Shown: piece by piece, positions 28,081 through 36,864 of the stretch
Position numbering within the stretch: position 1 is the stretch's first letter
Layout of the letters: each line of letters opens with the position of its first letter
Source: CAVSMC01 sp963798655
GTDB lineage: Bacteria; Pseudomonadota; Gammaproteobacteria; Burkholderiales; Casimicrobiaceae
Direction of reading: 5' to 3'
Length of the DNA stretch: 64,000 bases
NCBI GenBank assembly: GCA_963798655.1
Contig: CAWCUH010000023.1
Coordinates: 94,795-158,794, forward strand
Notes under the pieces: generated by a model
The model's database searches: none
What the model was told of the DNA's origin: nothing
The model's input: the letters and a program-made list of their open reading frames with translations, nothing else
Translations under genes and position numbers: made by a program

Positions 28081-29439
28081 TTGGGCCAGCGCAGACTGTT
28101 CGGAACCGATGGCGTACGCGGCCGCGTAGGCGAATCGCCGATCACGCCCGAGCTCGTGCTGCGCCTCGGCTGGGCCGCGGGCCGCGTGCTCGCCGCGGAC
28201 GCCCTGCGCGACGGCCGCAGGCCCGGCGTGCTGATCGGCAAGGACACGCGCATCTCCGGCTACATGCTCGAAGCGGCGCTCGAGGCGGGTCTTTCGGCGG
28301 CCGGCTGCGACGTCTATCTGTCGGGTCCGCTGCCCACGCCTGCCGTCGCCTATCTGACGCGCGCGCTGCGCCTGTCCGCCGGCATCGTGATCAGCGCATC
28401 GCACAATCCGTTCGACGACAACGGCATCAAGTTCTTCTCCGCTGCCGGCGCAAAGCTCGACGACGACATCGAAGGCGCGATCGAGCAGCAGATGGATCTG
28501 CCGCTCGTCTGCGCACCGTCCGGCGAGCTCGGCAAGGCGTGGCGCGTGGGCGACGCCGCGGGCCGCTACATCGAGTTCTGCAAGAGCACGTTCCCGAACG
28601 AGCGCGATCTCAAGGGCTGGAAGATCGTCGTCGACTGTGCGCACGGTGCCGCCTACCACGTCGCGCCGCCGGTGTTCCACGAGCTGGGCGCGGAGGTCAT
28701 CGCGATCGGTGCCGAGCCGGACGGCCTCAACATCAACGCCGGCGTCGGCGCGATGAACCCGAAGCACCTGCAGAAGGCGGTCGTCGCACACCGCGCCGAC
28801 ATCGGCGTCGCGCTCGACGGCGACGGGGACCGCGTGCTGTTCGTCGATCGCGACGGCCGATGCTTCGACGGCGACGAGCTGCTGTACGTGATCGCGCTCG
28901 ACTACCGCCGGCGCGGCACGCTGGCGGGCGGCGTCGTCGGCACGCAGATGACGAACCTCGGCTTCGAGCAGGCGCTCGCGCGCGAGGGGGTCGCGCTCGA
29001 GCGCGCGAAAGTCGGCGATCGCTACGTGCTCGAGCGGCTGATCGCGAAGGGCTGGCAGATCGGCGGCGAGAACTCCGGGCACGTGATCTGCCTCGACAAG
29101 CACACGACCGGCGATGCGATCATCGCCGCGCTCGCCGTCATGCGCGCACTGGTCGAGCAGAAGACGACGCTTGCGCAGGCGACCCGCGGCATCTCGCTGT
29201 TCCCTCAGCGGCTGATCAACGTGCGCGTCCCGCGTGGCTACGACTGGAAGAGCAACCCGGCGATTTGCGCCGCCGAGGCGCACATCGTCGCGGCGCTCGG
29301 TGATGCCGGCCGCGTGCTGCTGCGTCCGTCGGGCACCGAGCCGGTGCTGCGGGTGATGGTCGAGGCGCGCGAGAGCGGGCTCGCCGACCGCCATGCGCAG
29401 GCGCTCGCCGCGGCGATCGAGCAGCACGCGGCCGCGTGA
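28081..29439 (+). CDS. glmM: Phosphoglucosamine mutase
   Basis: Converts glucosamine-6-phosphate to glucosamine-1-phosphate for UDP-GlcNAc. It has 452 residues, starting with TTG at 28081 behind a GAGG ribosome site. N-terminus MGQRRLFGTDGVRG is canonical. The phosphoserine loop GIVISASHNPFDDNGIKFF, metal loop ALDGDGDRVLFVD, sugar-binding GGENSGHVI and phosphate-binding RPSGTEPVLRVMVE are all present. A TACAAT box at 28045-28050 may add an internal promoter between folP and glmM. Confidence 0.97.
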   Translation: MGQRRLFGTDGVRGRVGESPITPELVLRLGWAAGRVLAADALRDGRRPGVLIGKDTRISGYMLEAALEAGLSAAGCDVYLSGPLPTPAVAYLTRALRLSAGIVISASHNPFDDNGIKFFSAAGAKLDDDIEGAIEQQMDLPLVCAPSGELGKAWRVGDAAGRYIEFCKSTFPNERDLKGWKIVVDCAHGAAYHVAPPVFHELGAEVIAIGAEPDGLNINAGVGAMNPKHLQKAVVAHRADIGVALDGDGDRVLFVDRDGRCFDGDELLYVIALDYRRRGTLAGGVVGTQMTNLGFEQALAREGVALERAKVGDRYVLERLIAKGWQIGGENSGHVICLDKHTTGDAIIAALAVMRALVEQKTTLAQATRGISLFPQRLINVRVPRGYDWKSNPAICAAEAHIVAALGDAGRVLLRPSGTEPVLRVMVEARESGLADRHAQALAAAIEQHAAA

Positions 29440-29443
29440 AAAG

Positions 29444-29524
29444 GGGGACGGACCACGTTTTGCGCAACCGCTGAAAAAGACGGGCGCCTGAGCGCGCGGG
29501 CCACGGAAAACGTGGTCTGTCCTC
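29444..29524. repeat. REP-like palindrome between glmM and relA
   Basis: Arms GGACGGACCACGTTTT (29446-29461) and AAAACGTGGTCTGTCC (29507-29522) match in 15 of 16 positions. The element begins 4 bp after the glmM stop and ends about 5 bp before the relA ATG, leaving no separate ribosome-binding region. Same GGGGACAGACCACG core as the element after the slipin gene. Confidence 0.85.
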
Positions 29525-29528
29525 GATA

Positions 29529-31754
29529 ATGGTTGCCGTCGTTCACGCAGCGCCGAAGGCCAATGCGCCGCAAGCCGTCGCCGCGTGGCTCGCCTCGCTG
29601 CGCGGCGTCTATCCCGATGAAGACGTCGTGACGTTCGACGCCGCCGCGGCGTATGCGCGCGAGCGTTACGGCGACGCGCGCACGCGCGACGGCGAGCCGC
29701 TCGTCGATCGTGCGCTCGGCACCGCGTCGATCGTCGCGGGGCTTAAGCTCGACGCCGGTGCGGTGCGCGCCGCGCTGCTGTCGTGCCTGCCTGCAGCGGC
29801 CGCGCTCGACGCCGACGATGTCGAGCTCCGATTCGGCGCCGACGTCACGACGCTCGTGACCGGCGTCGCGAAGATGGACGAGATCCGCGCGCTGCCGCAT
29901 ACCGGCGACGCGCACGAGCGCGCTGCGCAGGCCGAGCGACTGCGCAAGATGCTGCTCGCGATGGTCGAGGACATCCGTGTGGTGCTGGTGAAGCTCGCCG
30001 AGCGCACGCAGGCGATGCGCTTCCTCGTCGCGAGAGGCGAGGGAGCGCCGCGCGAGCGCGCAGCGCAGGACGTCCTCGACCTCTTCGCGCCGCTCGCCAA
30101 TCGCCTCGGCGTCTGGCAGCTCAAATGGGAGCTCGAGGACCTGTCGCTGCGCGTGCTCGAGCCCGACACGTACAAGGCGATCGCGCGGATGCTCGACGAG
30201 CGCCGCCTCGATCGCTCGCGCTATATCGACGACGTCATCGCGCTGCTCACCCGCGAGCTCGCAGCCGCGGGGATCCATGCGGAGGTGACCGGACGGCCGA
30301 AGCACATCTACAGCATCTGGAGCAAGATGCGGCGCAAGCAGACGGGTATCGACGCCGTGTACGACATCCGTGCCGTGCGCATCCTCGTCGACGACGTCAA
30401 GGATTGCTACTCCGCGCTCGGCATCGTCCATCACCTGTGGACGCCGCTCGCCGGCGAGTTCGACGACTACATCGCCAAGCCGAAGGCGAACGATTACCGC
30501 TCGCTGCATACGGCCGTGATCGGTCCCGAGGAAAAGCCGCTCGAGGTGCAGATCCGAACGTTCGAGATGCACCGGCATTCCGAGTACGGCGTCGCCGCGC
30601 ACTGGCGTTACAAGGAGGAAGGCGGCGCGAAGGCGCGCGCGGGCCGCCGCGATCCGGCGTACGAGGATCGCATCGCGTGGCTGCGCCAGGTGCTCGACTG
30701 GAAGGACGCGGTCTCCGACTCCTCGGAGTGGCTCGCCGCGTTCAAGAGCAGCCTTTTCATCGATACGATCTACGTGCTCACGCCGCAGGGCAAGGTCGTC
30801 GACCTGCCGCGCGGCGCGACGCCCGTCGACTTTGCGTACGCCGTGCACACGAGCCTGGGGCACCGGTGCCGCGGCGCGCGGGTGAACGGCGCGATGGTGC
30901 CGCTCAACACGCCGCTATCGAACGGCCAGCAGGTCGACATCGTCGCGGCCAAGCAGGGCGGGCCGTCGCGCGACTGGCTCAACCAGGAGCTGGGCTACGT
31001 CGCGAGCCACCGCGCGCGCGCCAAGGTGCGCCAGTGGTTCAAATCGCAGCAACTCGACGAGACGATCGCCCAGGGTCGCGCGATCGTCGAGCGCGAGCTG
31101 CAGCGTGCCGGCGCGACCGCGGTGAACCTCGATTCGGTCGCCGCAAAGGCTGGTTACGACAGCACGCAGGGATTCTTCGCCGCGGCGACGCGCGACGAGT
31201 TGAACCTGCGCCAGATCCAGGCAGCGATCCGCGCGGTGATCGAGCCGGCCGCCGCCGTCGCGAGCGCGCCGTCGACCGAGGTGCCGACGCGGCAGAGCAA
31301 GGCCGCGCAGTCGGGCAGCGGCATTCTCGTCGTCGGCGTCGACCGGCTGATGACGGCGCTCGCGCGCTGCTGCAAGCCGGCGCCGCCTGACCCGATCGTC
31401 GGCTTCGTCACGCGCGGCAAAGGTGTGTCGGTTCATCGTCAATCGTGCTCCAACGTCGCGCGAATGAAGGCGCGCGAGCCGGAGCGGCTGATCAGCGCCG
31501 ATTGGGGCGCGCCGCGCGACGAGGTGTTCCCGGTCGACGTCGTCGTCGAGGCGATGGACCGTCAGGGACTGCTGCGCGACATCACCGAAATACTTTCGCG
31601 CGAGCGGATCAACGTGACGGCGGCGAACACGATGACGCGCAACCTCCATTCGAGGATGGCCTTCACGCTCGAGGTTCGCGGCCTCGACGCGCTTGCTCGC
31701 GCGCTGGCGCTCGTGCGCGACGTGCCGGGCGTGCTCGCAGCAGCACGCCGATAG
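29529..31754 (+). CDS. relA: RelA/SpoT-family (p)ppGpp synthetase, RelA type
   Basis: Makes the alarmone (p)ppGpp on starved ribosomes. It has 741 residues. The N-terminal HD hydrolase region is degenerate: the usual His-Asp motif is missing in ALGTASIVAGLKLDAGAV, as in RelA. The synthetase domain shows RPKHIYSIWSKMRRKQTG, the EFDD motif of RelA-type enzymes in GEFDDYIAKPKANDYRSLHT, and EYGVAAHWRYKEE. TGS (IYVLTPQGKVVDLPRGATPV), a zinc-finger-like CCKP segment and a C-terminal ACT domain follow. The ATG at 29529 has no visible Shine-Dalgarno because a palindrome abuts it. Confidence 0.95.
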   Translation: MVAVVHAAPKANAPQAVAAWLASLRGVYPDEDVVTFDAAAAYARERYGDARTRDGEPLVDRALGTASIVAGLKLDAGAVRAALLSCLPAAAALDADDVELRFGADVTTLVTGVAKMDEIRALPHTGDAHERAAQAERLRKMLLAMVEDIRVVLVKLAERTQAMRFLVARGEGAPRERAAQDVLDLFAPLANRLGVWQLKWELEDLSLRVLEPDTYKAIARMLDERRLDRSRYIDDVIALLTRELAAAGIHAEVTGRPKHIYSIWSKMRRKQTGIDAVYDIRAVRILVDDVKDCYSALGIVHHLWTPLAGEFDDYIAKPKANDYRSLHTAVIGPEEKPLEVQIRTFEMHRHSEYGVAAHWRYKEEGGAKARAGRRDPAYEDRIAWLRQVLDWKDAVSDSSEWLAAFKSSLFIDTIYVLTPQGKVVDLPRGATPVDFAYAVHTSLGHRCRGARVNGAMVPLNTPLSNGQQVDIVAAKQGGPSRDWLNQELGYVASHRARAKVRQWFKSQQLDETIAQGRAIVERELQRAGATAVNLDSVAAKAGYDSTQGFFAAATRDELNLRQIQAAIRAVIEPAAAVASAPSTEVPTRQSKAAQSGSGILVVGVDRLMTALARCCKPAPPDPIVGFVTRGKGVSVHRQSCSNVARMKAREPERLISADWGAPRDEVFPVDVVVEAMDRQGLLRDITEILSRERINVTAANTMTRNLHSRMAFTLEVRGLDALARALALVRDVPGVLAAARR

Positions 31755-31771
31755 CCTGCAGCGGCTGCGGA

Positions 31772-32368
31772 CTACGGCGCGTGGAGCGCGCCGCCCAGTC
31801 CGCCGCGATCCATCGGACGTTTTCCGTGGCTGCGGATTCGAAAGGCGAGCGCGACCAGCAGAACGCCGAACACGATCGCGAAGCTCGCGATCATCCAGAT
31901 CAGCGCGAGCGCGCCCGACGCGGGCCACGCGATCAGCAGCGCGCCGAAGACGACCGATGCGACGCCGGAGAGGATCAGCAGCCACTCGTTGTCGATCTCC
32001 TTGCGCAGCCGGATCGCCGCGGCGATCTCGAACACGCCGGTGGCGATCGCCCACGCGGCGATCAGCAGCAGCAGCGACAGCGCGGTGATGGCGGGCCACA
32101 CGAACGTCAGCACGCCGATGACGATGCCGAGAACGCCAACCGCGAGCAGCGACCACATCCGGCGGCCGCCGTCGCGCAGCCTGAAGGCGGCGATCAGAGC
32201 GAGCACGCCATCGATGAATGCGTACGCGCCCCACAGCACGGTCAGCACGGCGAGCGTGATGCCGGGCAGCACGAACGCGAGCAGCCCGAAAACGATCGCG
32301 GCAGCGCCGCGCAATGCGATCCAGCCCCAGCGGGGACCGAGTTGAGCGACCACCGTTGACTCGTCCAT
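31772..32368 (-). CDS. HdeD-family membrane protein
   Basis: A 198-residue inner-membrane protein with about six transmembrane helices in three similar pairs, typical of HdeD, a protein linked to acid resistance at high cell density in E. coli. Characteristic segments are AAAIVFGLLAFVLPGITLAV and LGIVIGVLTFVWPAITALSL. A charged tail RIRSHGKRPMDRGG follows. It is convergent with relA (17-bp gap) and divergent from nfeD. The biochemical role is unknown. Confidence 0.88.
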   Translation of the reverse strand: MDESTVVAQLGPRWGWIALRGAAAIVFGLLAFVLPGITLAVLTVLWGAYAFIDGVLALIAAFRLRDGGRRMWSLLAVGVLGIVIGVLTFVWPAITALSLLLLIAAWAIATGVFEIAAAIRLRKEIDNEWLLILSGVASVVFGALLIAWPASGALALIWMIASFAIVFGVLLVALAFRIRSHGKRPMDRGGLGGALHAP

Positions 32369-32504
32369 GTCGAACTCCTGTGACTATCGAATTCCGACAC
32401 CGCCGCCTCGCGGCAGTTTCGTCCGGGCGTGTAGACGTGTCCGCCGGCGGTGGTAGAGTGGGTGCAGGCAAGTTTTCCGGATGGGACCGGCAGGAGCTTC
32501 ATCG

Positions 32505-33842
32505 ATGCTGCGCATCGTGACTGCGGTCATCGCATCGGCCCTGCTGAACGCGGCCGCTGCGGCGCCGCTGGTAATTACTGCGGAAATCCGCGGCGGGATC
32601 GGACCCGCGAGCGCCGCGTACTTCGAGCGCGTGCTCGACCATGCGCGCGCATCGAGCGCGAGCCTGGTCGTCGTTTCGATCGACACGCCCGGCGGGCTCG
32701 ATCGCTCGATGCGCGACATGATCCAGGCGCTGCTCGCCTCGCCGGTGCCGGTCGCGATGTACGTGTCGCCGAGCGGCTCGCGAGCAGCGAGCGCCGGAAC
32801 GTACCTGCTCTATGCGAGCCACGTCGCGGCGATGGCGCCGGGAACGAATCTCGGTGCCGCCACGCCGGTTTCGATCGGCCTCGGCGGCGGTGATTCCGAC
32901 AAGGGCAAGTCCGACAAGTCCGACGGCGACGCGAAGGCGCCGAAGAGCACGATGGAAGCGAAGGTGATGCACGATGCCGCCGCCTACCTGCGCAGCCTCG
33001 CGCAGATGCGCGGCCGCAATGCCGAATGGAGCGAGAAGGCGGTGCGCCAATCGGAGAGCCTGTCGGCGGACGAAGCGCTCAAGCTCAACGTTGTCGACGT
33101 GATCGCGACCGACGTGCCGGATCTCGTCAAGAAGATCGACGGCCGCACGGTCAAAGTCGCCGACGCGACGAAGAAGCTCGCGCTCGCCGATGCGACGTTC
33201 GAGCCGGCTCGCCCGAACTGGAAGGAGCAGCTGCTCGGCGTCGTTTCCGATCCGAACATCGCGCTGTTGCTGATGATGGCCGGCGTCTACGGCCTGCTGT
33301 TCGAGTTCATGGCGCCCGGCACCGCGGTTCCCGGCGTCGCGGGATCGATCGCGCTGCTGCTCGGGCTCTACGGACTCGCGCTGCTGCCGGTCAACTATGT
33401 GGCCGTGGCGCTACTGTTGCTCGGGCTCGGCATGATGGTCGCAGAGGCGTTCCTGCCGACGTTCGGCGTGATCGGCGTCGGCGGCATCGTCGCGTTCGTC
33501 GCCGGGGCGCTGTTCCTGATCGACGCCGAGATTCCGGGCTTCACGATCTCGTGGGGCTTCGTCGTGCCGATCGTGCTCGTGAACGCCATCGTGCTCGCCG
33601 CGGTCGGCGCCTTCGCGCTGCGCTCGCGGCGCAACGCGTCCGTTGCAGGCGCCGAAGGCATGCTCGGTGCGCCGGTCGAGGCGCTCGAGGATTTCGATGA
33701 CGAGGGCTGGGTGCGTGCGCACGGCGAGCGCTGGCGCGCGCGAACGAGCGTGCCGCTCAAGCAGGGAGCGCACGCACGCATCGCGGCCGTCGACGGGCTG
33801 CTGCTGATCCTGCGGCCCGACGAAAGCGGAGGAGCACGATGA
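32505..33842 (+). CDS. NfeD-family membrane-bound serine protease
   Basis: Long-form NfeD (1510-N type), a ClpP-like serine protease fused to a membrane domain and NfeD OB-fold, which acts on stomatin-like partners. It has 445 residues; ATG at 32505 has an AGGAG site, unlike 32481. After a signal peptide, the protease part shows VVVSIDTPGGLDRSMRDM and the Ser loop SPSGSRAASAGTYLLYA, with Lys expected further on. A Lys/Asp-rich insert lies at about residues 130-150. Four to five transmembrane helices precede the C-terminal OB domain. It overlaps the slipin gene by 4 bp (ATGA), the classical pairing. Confidence 0.93.
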   Translation: MLRIVTAVIASALLNAAAAAPLVITAEIRGGIGPASAAYFERVLDHARASSASLVVVSIDTPGGLDRSMRDMIQALLASPVPVAMYVSPSGSRAASAGTYLLYASHVAAMAPGTNLGAATPVSIGLGGGDSDKGKSDKSDGDAKAPKSTMEAKVMHDAAAYLRSLAQMRGRNAEWSEKAVRQSESLSADEALKLNVVDVIATDVPDLVKKIDGRTVKVADATKKLALADATFEPARPNWKEQLLGVVSDPNIALLLMMAGVYGLLFEFMAPGTAVPGVAGSIALLLGLYGLALLPVNYVAVALLLLGLGMMVAEAFLPTFGVIGVGGIVAFVAGALFLIDAEIPGFTISWGFVVPIVLVNAIVLAAVGAFALRSRRNASVAGAEGMLGAPVEALEDFDDEGWVRAHGERWRARTSVPLKQGAHARIAAVDGLLLILRPDESGGAR

Positions 33843-34597
33843 TCTGGGGAATCGGCTGGGGCGGTGCGTTTCTGGTGCTGTTGGTGCTCGTCGCGTCGAG
33901 CATCCGCATCTTTCGCGAATACGAGCGCGGCGTTGTGTTCTTCCTCGGGCGGTTCGCCGCAGTGAAGGGACCCGGCCTCGTGCTGATCTGGCCCGTCGTG
34001 CAGCAGGTCGTTCGCGTCGACCTGCGCACGGTGGTGATGGACGTGCCGAGCCAGGACGTGATCTCGCGCGACAACGTGTCGGTCAAGGTGAACGCGGTCA
34101 TCTATTTCCGTGTCATCGATCCGCAGAAGGCGATCATCCAGGTCGCGAATTTCCTGGAGGCGACGTCGCAGCTCGCGCAGACGACGCTGCGCTCGGTGCT
34201 CGGCAAGCACGAGCTCGACGACATGCTCGCCGAGCGCGAGCGGCTGAACGTCGACATCCAGCAGATCCTCGATGCGCAGACCGACGCCTGGGGCATCAAG
34301 GTCGCCATGGTGGAGATCAAGCACGTCGACATCAACGAGACGATGGTGCGGGCGATTGCGCGGCAGGCGGAAGCGGAGCGCGAGCGCCGCGCGAAGGTGA
34401 TCCACGCCGAAGGCGAGCTGCAGGCCTCCGAGAAGCTGCTGCAGGCGTCGCAGGTGCTCGCGCGCACGCCGCAGGCGATGCAGCTGCGCTACCTGCAGAC
34501 GCTATCGGCGATCGCCGGCGACCGCACGTCGACGATCGTGTTCCCGATGCCCACCGAGCTGCTGCAGACGCTTGCGAAGGGACTCCGCGAGCCCTAG
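33839..34597 (+). CDS. Slipin (SPFH/stomatin-like) protein
   Basis: A 252-residue prokaryotic stomatin. The N-terminal membrane segment GGAFLVLLVLVASSIRI is followed by the SPFH domain with RIFREYERGVVFFLGR and QDVISRDNVSVKVNAVIYFR. A helical, charged C-terminal region contains RQAEAERERRAKVIHAEGE. It is translationally coupled to the NfeD protease, which cleaves stomatins in archaeal homologues; together they are thought to act in membrane quality control. A REP-like palindrome follows. Confidence 0.94.
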   Translation: MIWGIGWGGAFLVLLVLVASSIRIFREYERGVVFFLGRFAAVKGPGLVLIWPVVQQVVRVDLRTVVMDVPSQDVISRDNVSVKVNAVIYFRVIDPQKAIIQVANFLEATSQLAQTTLRSVLGKHELDDMLAERERLNVDIQQILDAQTDAWGIKVAMVEIKHVDINETMVRAIARQAEAERERRAKVIHAEGELQASEKLLQASQVLARTPQAMQLRYLQTLSAIAGDRTSTIVFPMPTELLQTLAKGLREP

Positions 34598-34602
34598 AAA
34601 TG

Positions 34603-34672
34603 GGGGACAGACCACGATTTCCCGAAGCCGGACTCGATGCCGAGTACCGCTGGGAAATCGTGGTCTGTCCCC
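34603..34672. repeat. REP-like palindrome after the slipin gene
   Basis: A perfect 21-bp inverted repeat: 34603-34623 pairs with 34652-34672 (arms start GGGGACAGACCACG), with a smaller ACTCG/CGAGT hairpin inside the 28-nt centre. It lies 6 bp after the slipin stop and before the convergent acetyltransferase gene, where it could end transcription or protect the mRNA. Confidence 0.9.
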
Positions 34673-34709
34673 TATTTCCTATTTCGCGCTGTTTCGCCTG
34701 TTTCGAGCG

Positions 34710-35498
34710 TCAGTCGGGCGATTCGACATCCGCGGGAAGCTCGATCCCGAATATCTCGACCAGTATCCGTCGCCGCTCGTCGCTCCCGCCGAGGTGGCGC
34801 ATCGACGTCGTCCGCCCGTCATCCTCGATCACCTCGAGATCGCGCAGCGTTACCCGCTTGTCCGGCGAGAGCCGCTGCGCCGTGACGATCTGCACGAAGC
34901 GCGATTCCGGATGCGTCGACGTGTACCAGTTCGCGACGTCGAAATCGGCGGGCAGCTGCGGCTCGAGCGTGAACGCGTAGAGGTCTCGCCAGTCGCCGTT
35001 CGCGAGCGACTGCATCACCTGCATGCCGTCGCGTTCGGCGATCACGCGGTACGTCCACGCGAATTGCGCGGTCGGCGCCTCGGCACCGAGCGGTACCGGC
35101 AACAACAGGCCGTCGGCGCCGAAGCCGACGTCGGCGATCATCGTGTCGCCATCGACGTCGACTGCGAGCAGCATGTGCGTCCGCGCGCGTACGGACGACG
35201 CGCCGAGGCGTACGCGCGCCCCGAGGCGCGTGACGCGGAATCCGACGGCCTCGAGCGCGGCCGCGAACAGCGTGTTCTGCTCGAAGCAATAGCCGCCGCG
35301 GCGCCGGGCGACGAGCTTCGATTGAAGGCTTGGCAGATCGAGCCGAATGCGCCGCCCGGCGACCACGTCGAGGTTCTCGAACGGAATCGACGTGGCATGC
35401 GCGAGATGGAGCCCGGCAAGCACGCCGCGCGTCGGTGCGAGCGGGCCGTCGTAGCCGATGCGCGCGCGATACGCGTCGAGATCGAATTCATCGGACAT
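34710..35498 (-). CDS. Arylamine N-acetyltransferase
   Basis: Transfers acetyl groups from acetyl-CoA to arylamines or hydrazines by a Cys-His-Asp triad. It has 262 residues from ATG 35498 (MSDEFDLDAYRARIGYDGP). The catalytic Cys is in RRGGYCFEQNTLFAAAL, the His in RTHMLLAVDVDG, and the Asp in IADVGFGADGLLLPV. It starts 10 bp after the chrA stop on the same strand, so it may be cotranscribed with the chromate genes. Physiological substrate unknown. Confidence 0.95.
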   Translation of the reverse strand: MSDEFDLDAYRARIGYDGPLAPTRGVLAGLHLAHATSIPFENLDVVAGRRIRLDLPSLQSKLVARRRGGYCFEQNTLFAAALEAVGFRVTRLGARVRLGASSVRARTHMLLAVDVDGDTMIADVGFGADGLLLPVPLGAEAPTAQFAWTYRVIAERDGMQVMQSLANGDWRDLYAFTLEPQLPADFDVANWYTSTHPESRFVQIVTAQRLSPDKRVTLRDLEVIEDDGRTTSMRHLGGSDERRRILVEIFGIELPADVESPD

Positions 35499-35508
35499 GA
35501 ACACGAGT

Positions 35509-36864
35509 CTACCCGAGCATTCGCACGCCCATCGCAACGAGCCCGGCTGCGCCGCACGCGCCGATCACCGGGATGACGCCCACGCCGAAGCGGAACAGCG
35601 CAACCGCGGCGCCGGCGGCGATGATCGCCGCGACCTCGTCGAAGCGGCCGCCGAGCCCGTTCGGCCACAGCACGTGATAGGCGAAGAAGGCCGCGAGGCT
35701 CGCGATGACGCCGACGACCGCGGCGGTGATTCCGGTGAGCGGCGCGGTGAAGCCGATGCGACCGTGCGTCGATTCCACGAGCGGCCCGCCCGCGAGAATG
35801 AACACGAAGCTTGGCAGGAACGTGAACAACGTTGCGGCACATGCGCCGGCGATGCCGGCGAGCGCGTGCGCGAGCGCGCTCGCGCCGAACAGCGCCTTCG
35901 TCCAGCCGCCGACGAAACCGACGAACGCGACGATCATGATCAGCGGTCCCGGCGTCGTCTCGCCGAGCGCGAGGCCGTCGATCATCTGTGCCGGCGCGAT
36001 CCACCCGTACGTCTCGACGGCGCCCTGGTAGACGTACGGCAGCACCGCGTACGCGCCGCCGAACGTCAGCAGCGCCGCCTTGGTGAAGAACCATGCCATC
36101 GCCGCGAGCGTCGCGCCGGGGTCGAGCGCGACAGCGATCGCGAACGCGGCAAGCCAAAGGCCGAGCGCGACGCCGATCACGAGCGACAGCGAACGCCAGC
36201 TGAAGCGAGCGTGCGCCGGCGTCGGCGTCTGGTCGTCGATCAGCGCCGCCGCATGGCCGCCGCTGCGCTGCGCGGCATGCGCGCCGCTCGTCGCGAACGC
36301 GTTCGGCGCGATGCGACCGCCGATCGCGCCGAGCAGCGCGGCGACGCTGACGATGACGGGAAATGGAACATGAAGGACGTAGATCGCGACGAACGCGGCG
36401 AGCGCGATCGCCCAGAGGACCGGGTGCTTCAGCGCGCGGCGCCCGATTCGCCACGCGGCGTGCAGCACGATCGAGACGACGGCGGGCTTCACGCCGTACA
36501 GGATGGCGGCAACCGCCGGCACGTCGCCGTATGCCATGTACGTCCACGACAGCGCGATCAGCACGAGCAGCGACGGCAGCACGAACAGCGCGCCGGCCAC
36601 CACGCCGCCCCACGTTCGGTGCAGCAGCCAGCCGACGTACGTCGCAAGCTGCGTCGCCTCCGGACCGGGCAGCACCATGCAGTAGTTGAGCGCGTGCAGG
36701 AAGCGCGCTTCGGAGATCCAGCGCTTCGTGTCGACGAGATCGCGATGCATGATCGCGATCTGTCCCGCCGGCCCGCCGAAACTTATCCAGCCGAGCTTGA
36801 ACCAGTAGCGAAGCGCCTCGCCGCGCGACGGTGCGGCGGGCGGCGCAAGCGCCTGCGCTTTCAT
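35509..36864 (-). CDS. chrA: Chromate efflux transporter
   Basis: Inner-membrane CHR-superfamily transporter exporting chromate. It has 451 residues, the long bidomain form: two homologous halves each with about six helices. The first half contains FKLGWISFGGPAGQIAIMHR, the second FFTKAALLTFGGAYAVLPYV and ALGETTPGPLIMIVAFVGF, the duplicated CHR motifs. A charged linker with SGAHAAQRSGGHAAALIDDQ separates them. ATG at 36864 was chosen; longer frames upstream lie inside the chrB-like gene. It overlaps that gene by 4 bp. Confidence 0.95.
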   Translation of the reverse strand: MKAQALAPPAAPSRGEALRYWFKLGWISFGGPAGQIAIMHRDLVDTKRWISEARFLHALNYCMVLPGPEATQLATYVGWLLHRTWGGVVAGALFVLPSLLVLIALSWTYMAYGDVPAVAAILYGVKPAVVSIVLHAAWRIGRRALKHPVLWAIALAAFVAIYVLHVPFPVIVSVAALLGAIGGRIAPNAFATSGAHAAQRSGGHAAALIDDQTPTPAHARFSWRSLSLVIGVALGLWLAAFAIAVALDPGATLAAMAWFFTKAALLTFGGAYAVLPYVYQGAVETYGWIAPAQMIDGLALGETTPGPLIMIVAFVGFVGGWTKALFGASALAHALAGIAGACAATLFTFLPSFVFILAGGPLVESTHGRIGFTAPLTGITAAVVGVIASLAAFFAYHVLWPNGLGGRFDEVAAIIAAGAAVALFRFGVGVIPVIGACGAAGLVAMGVRMLG

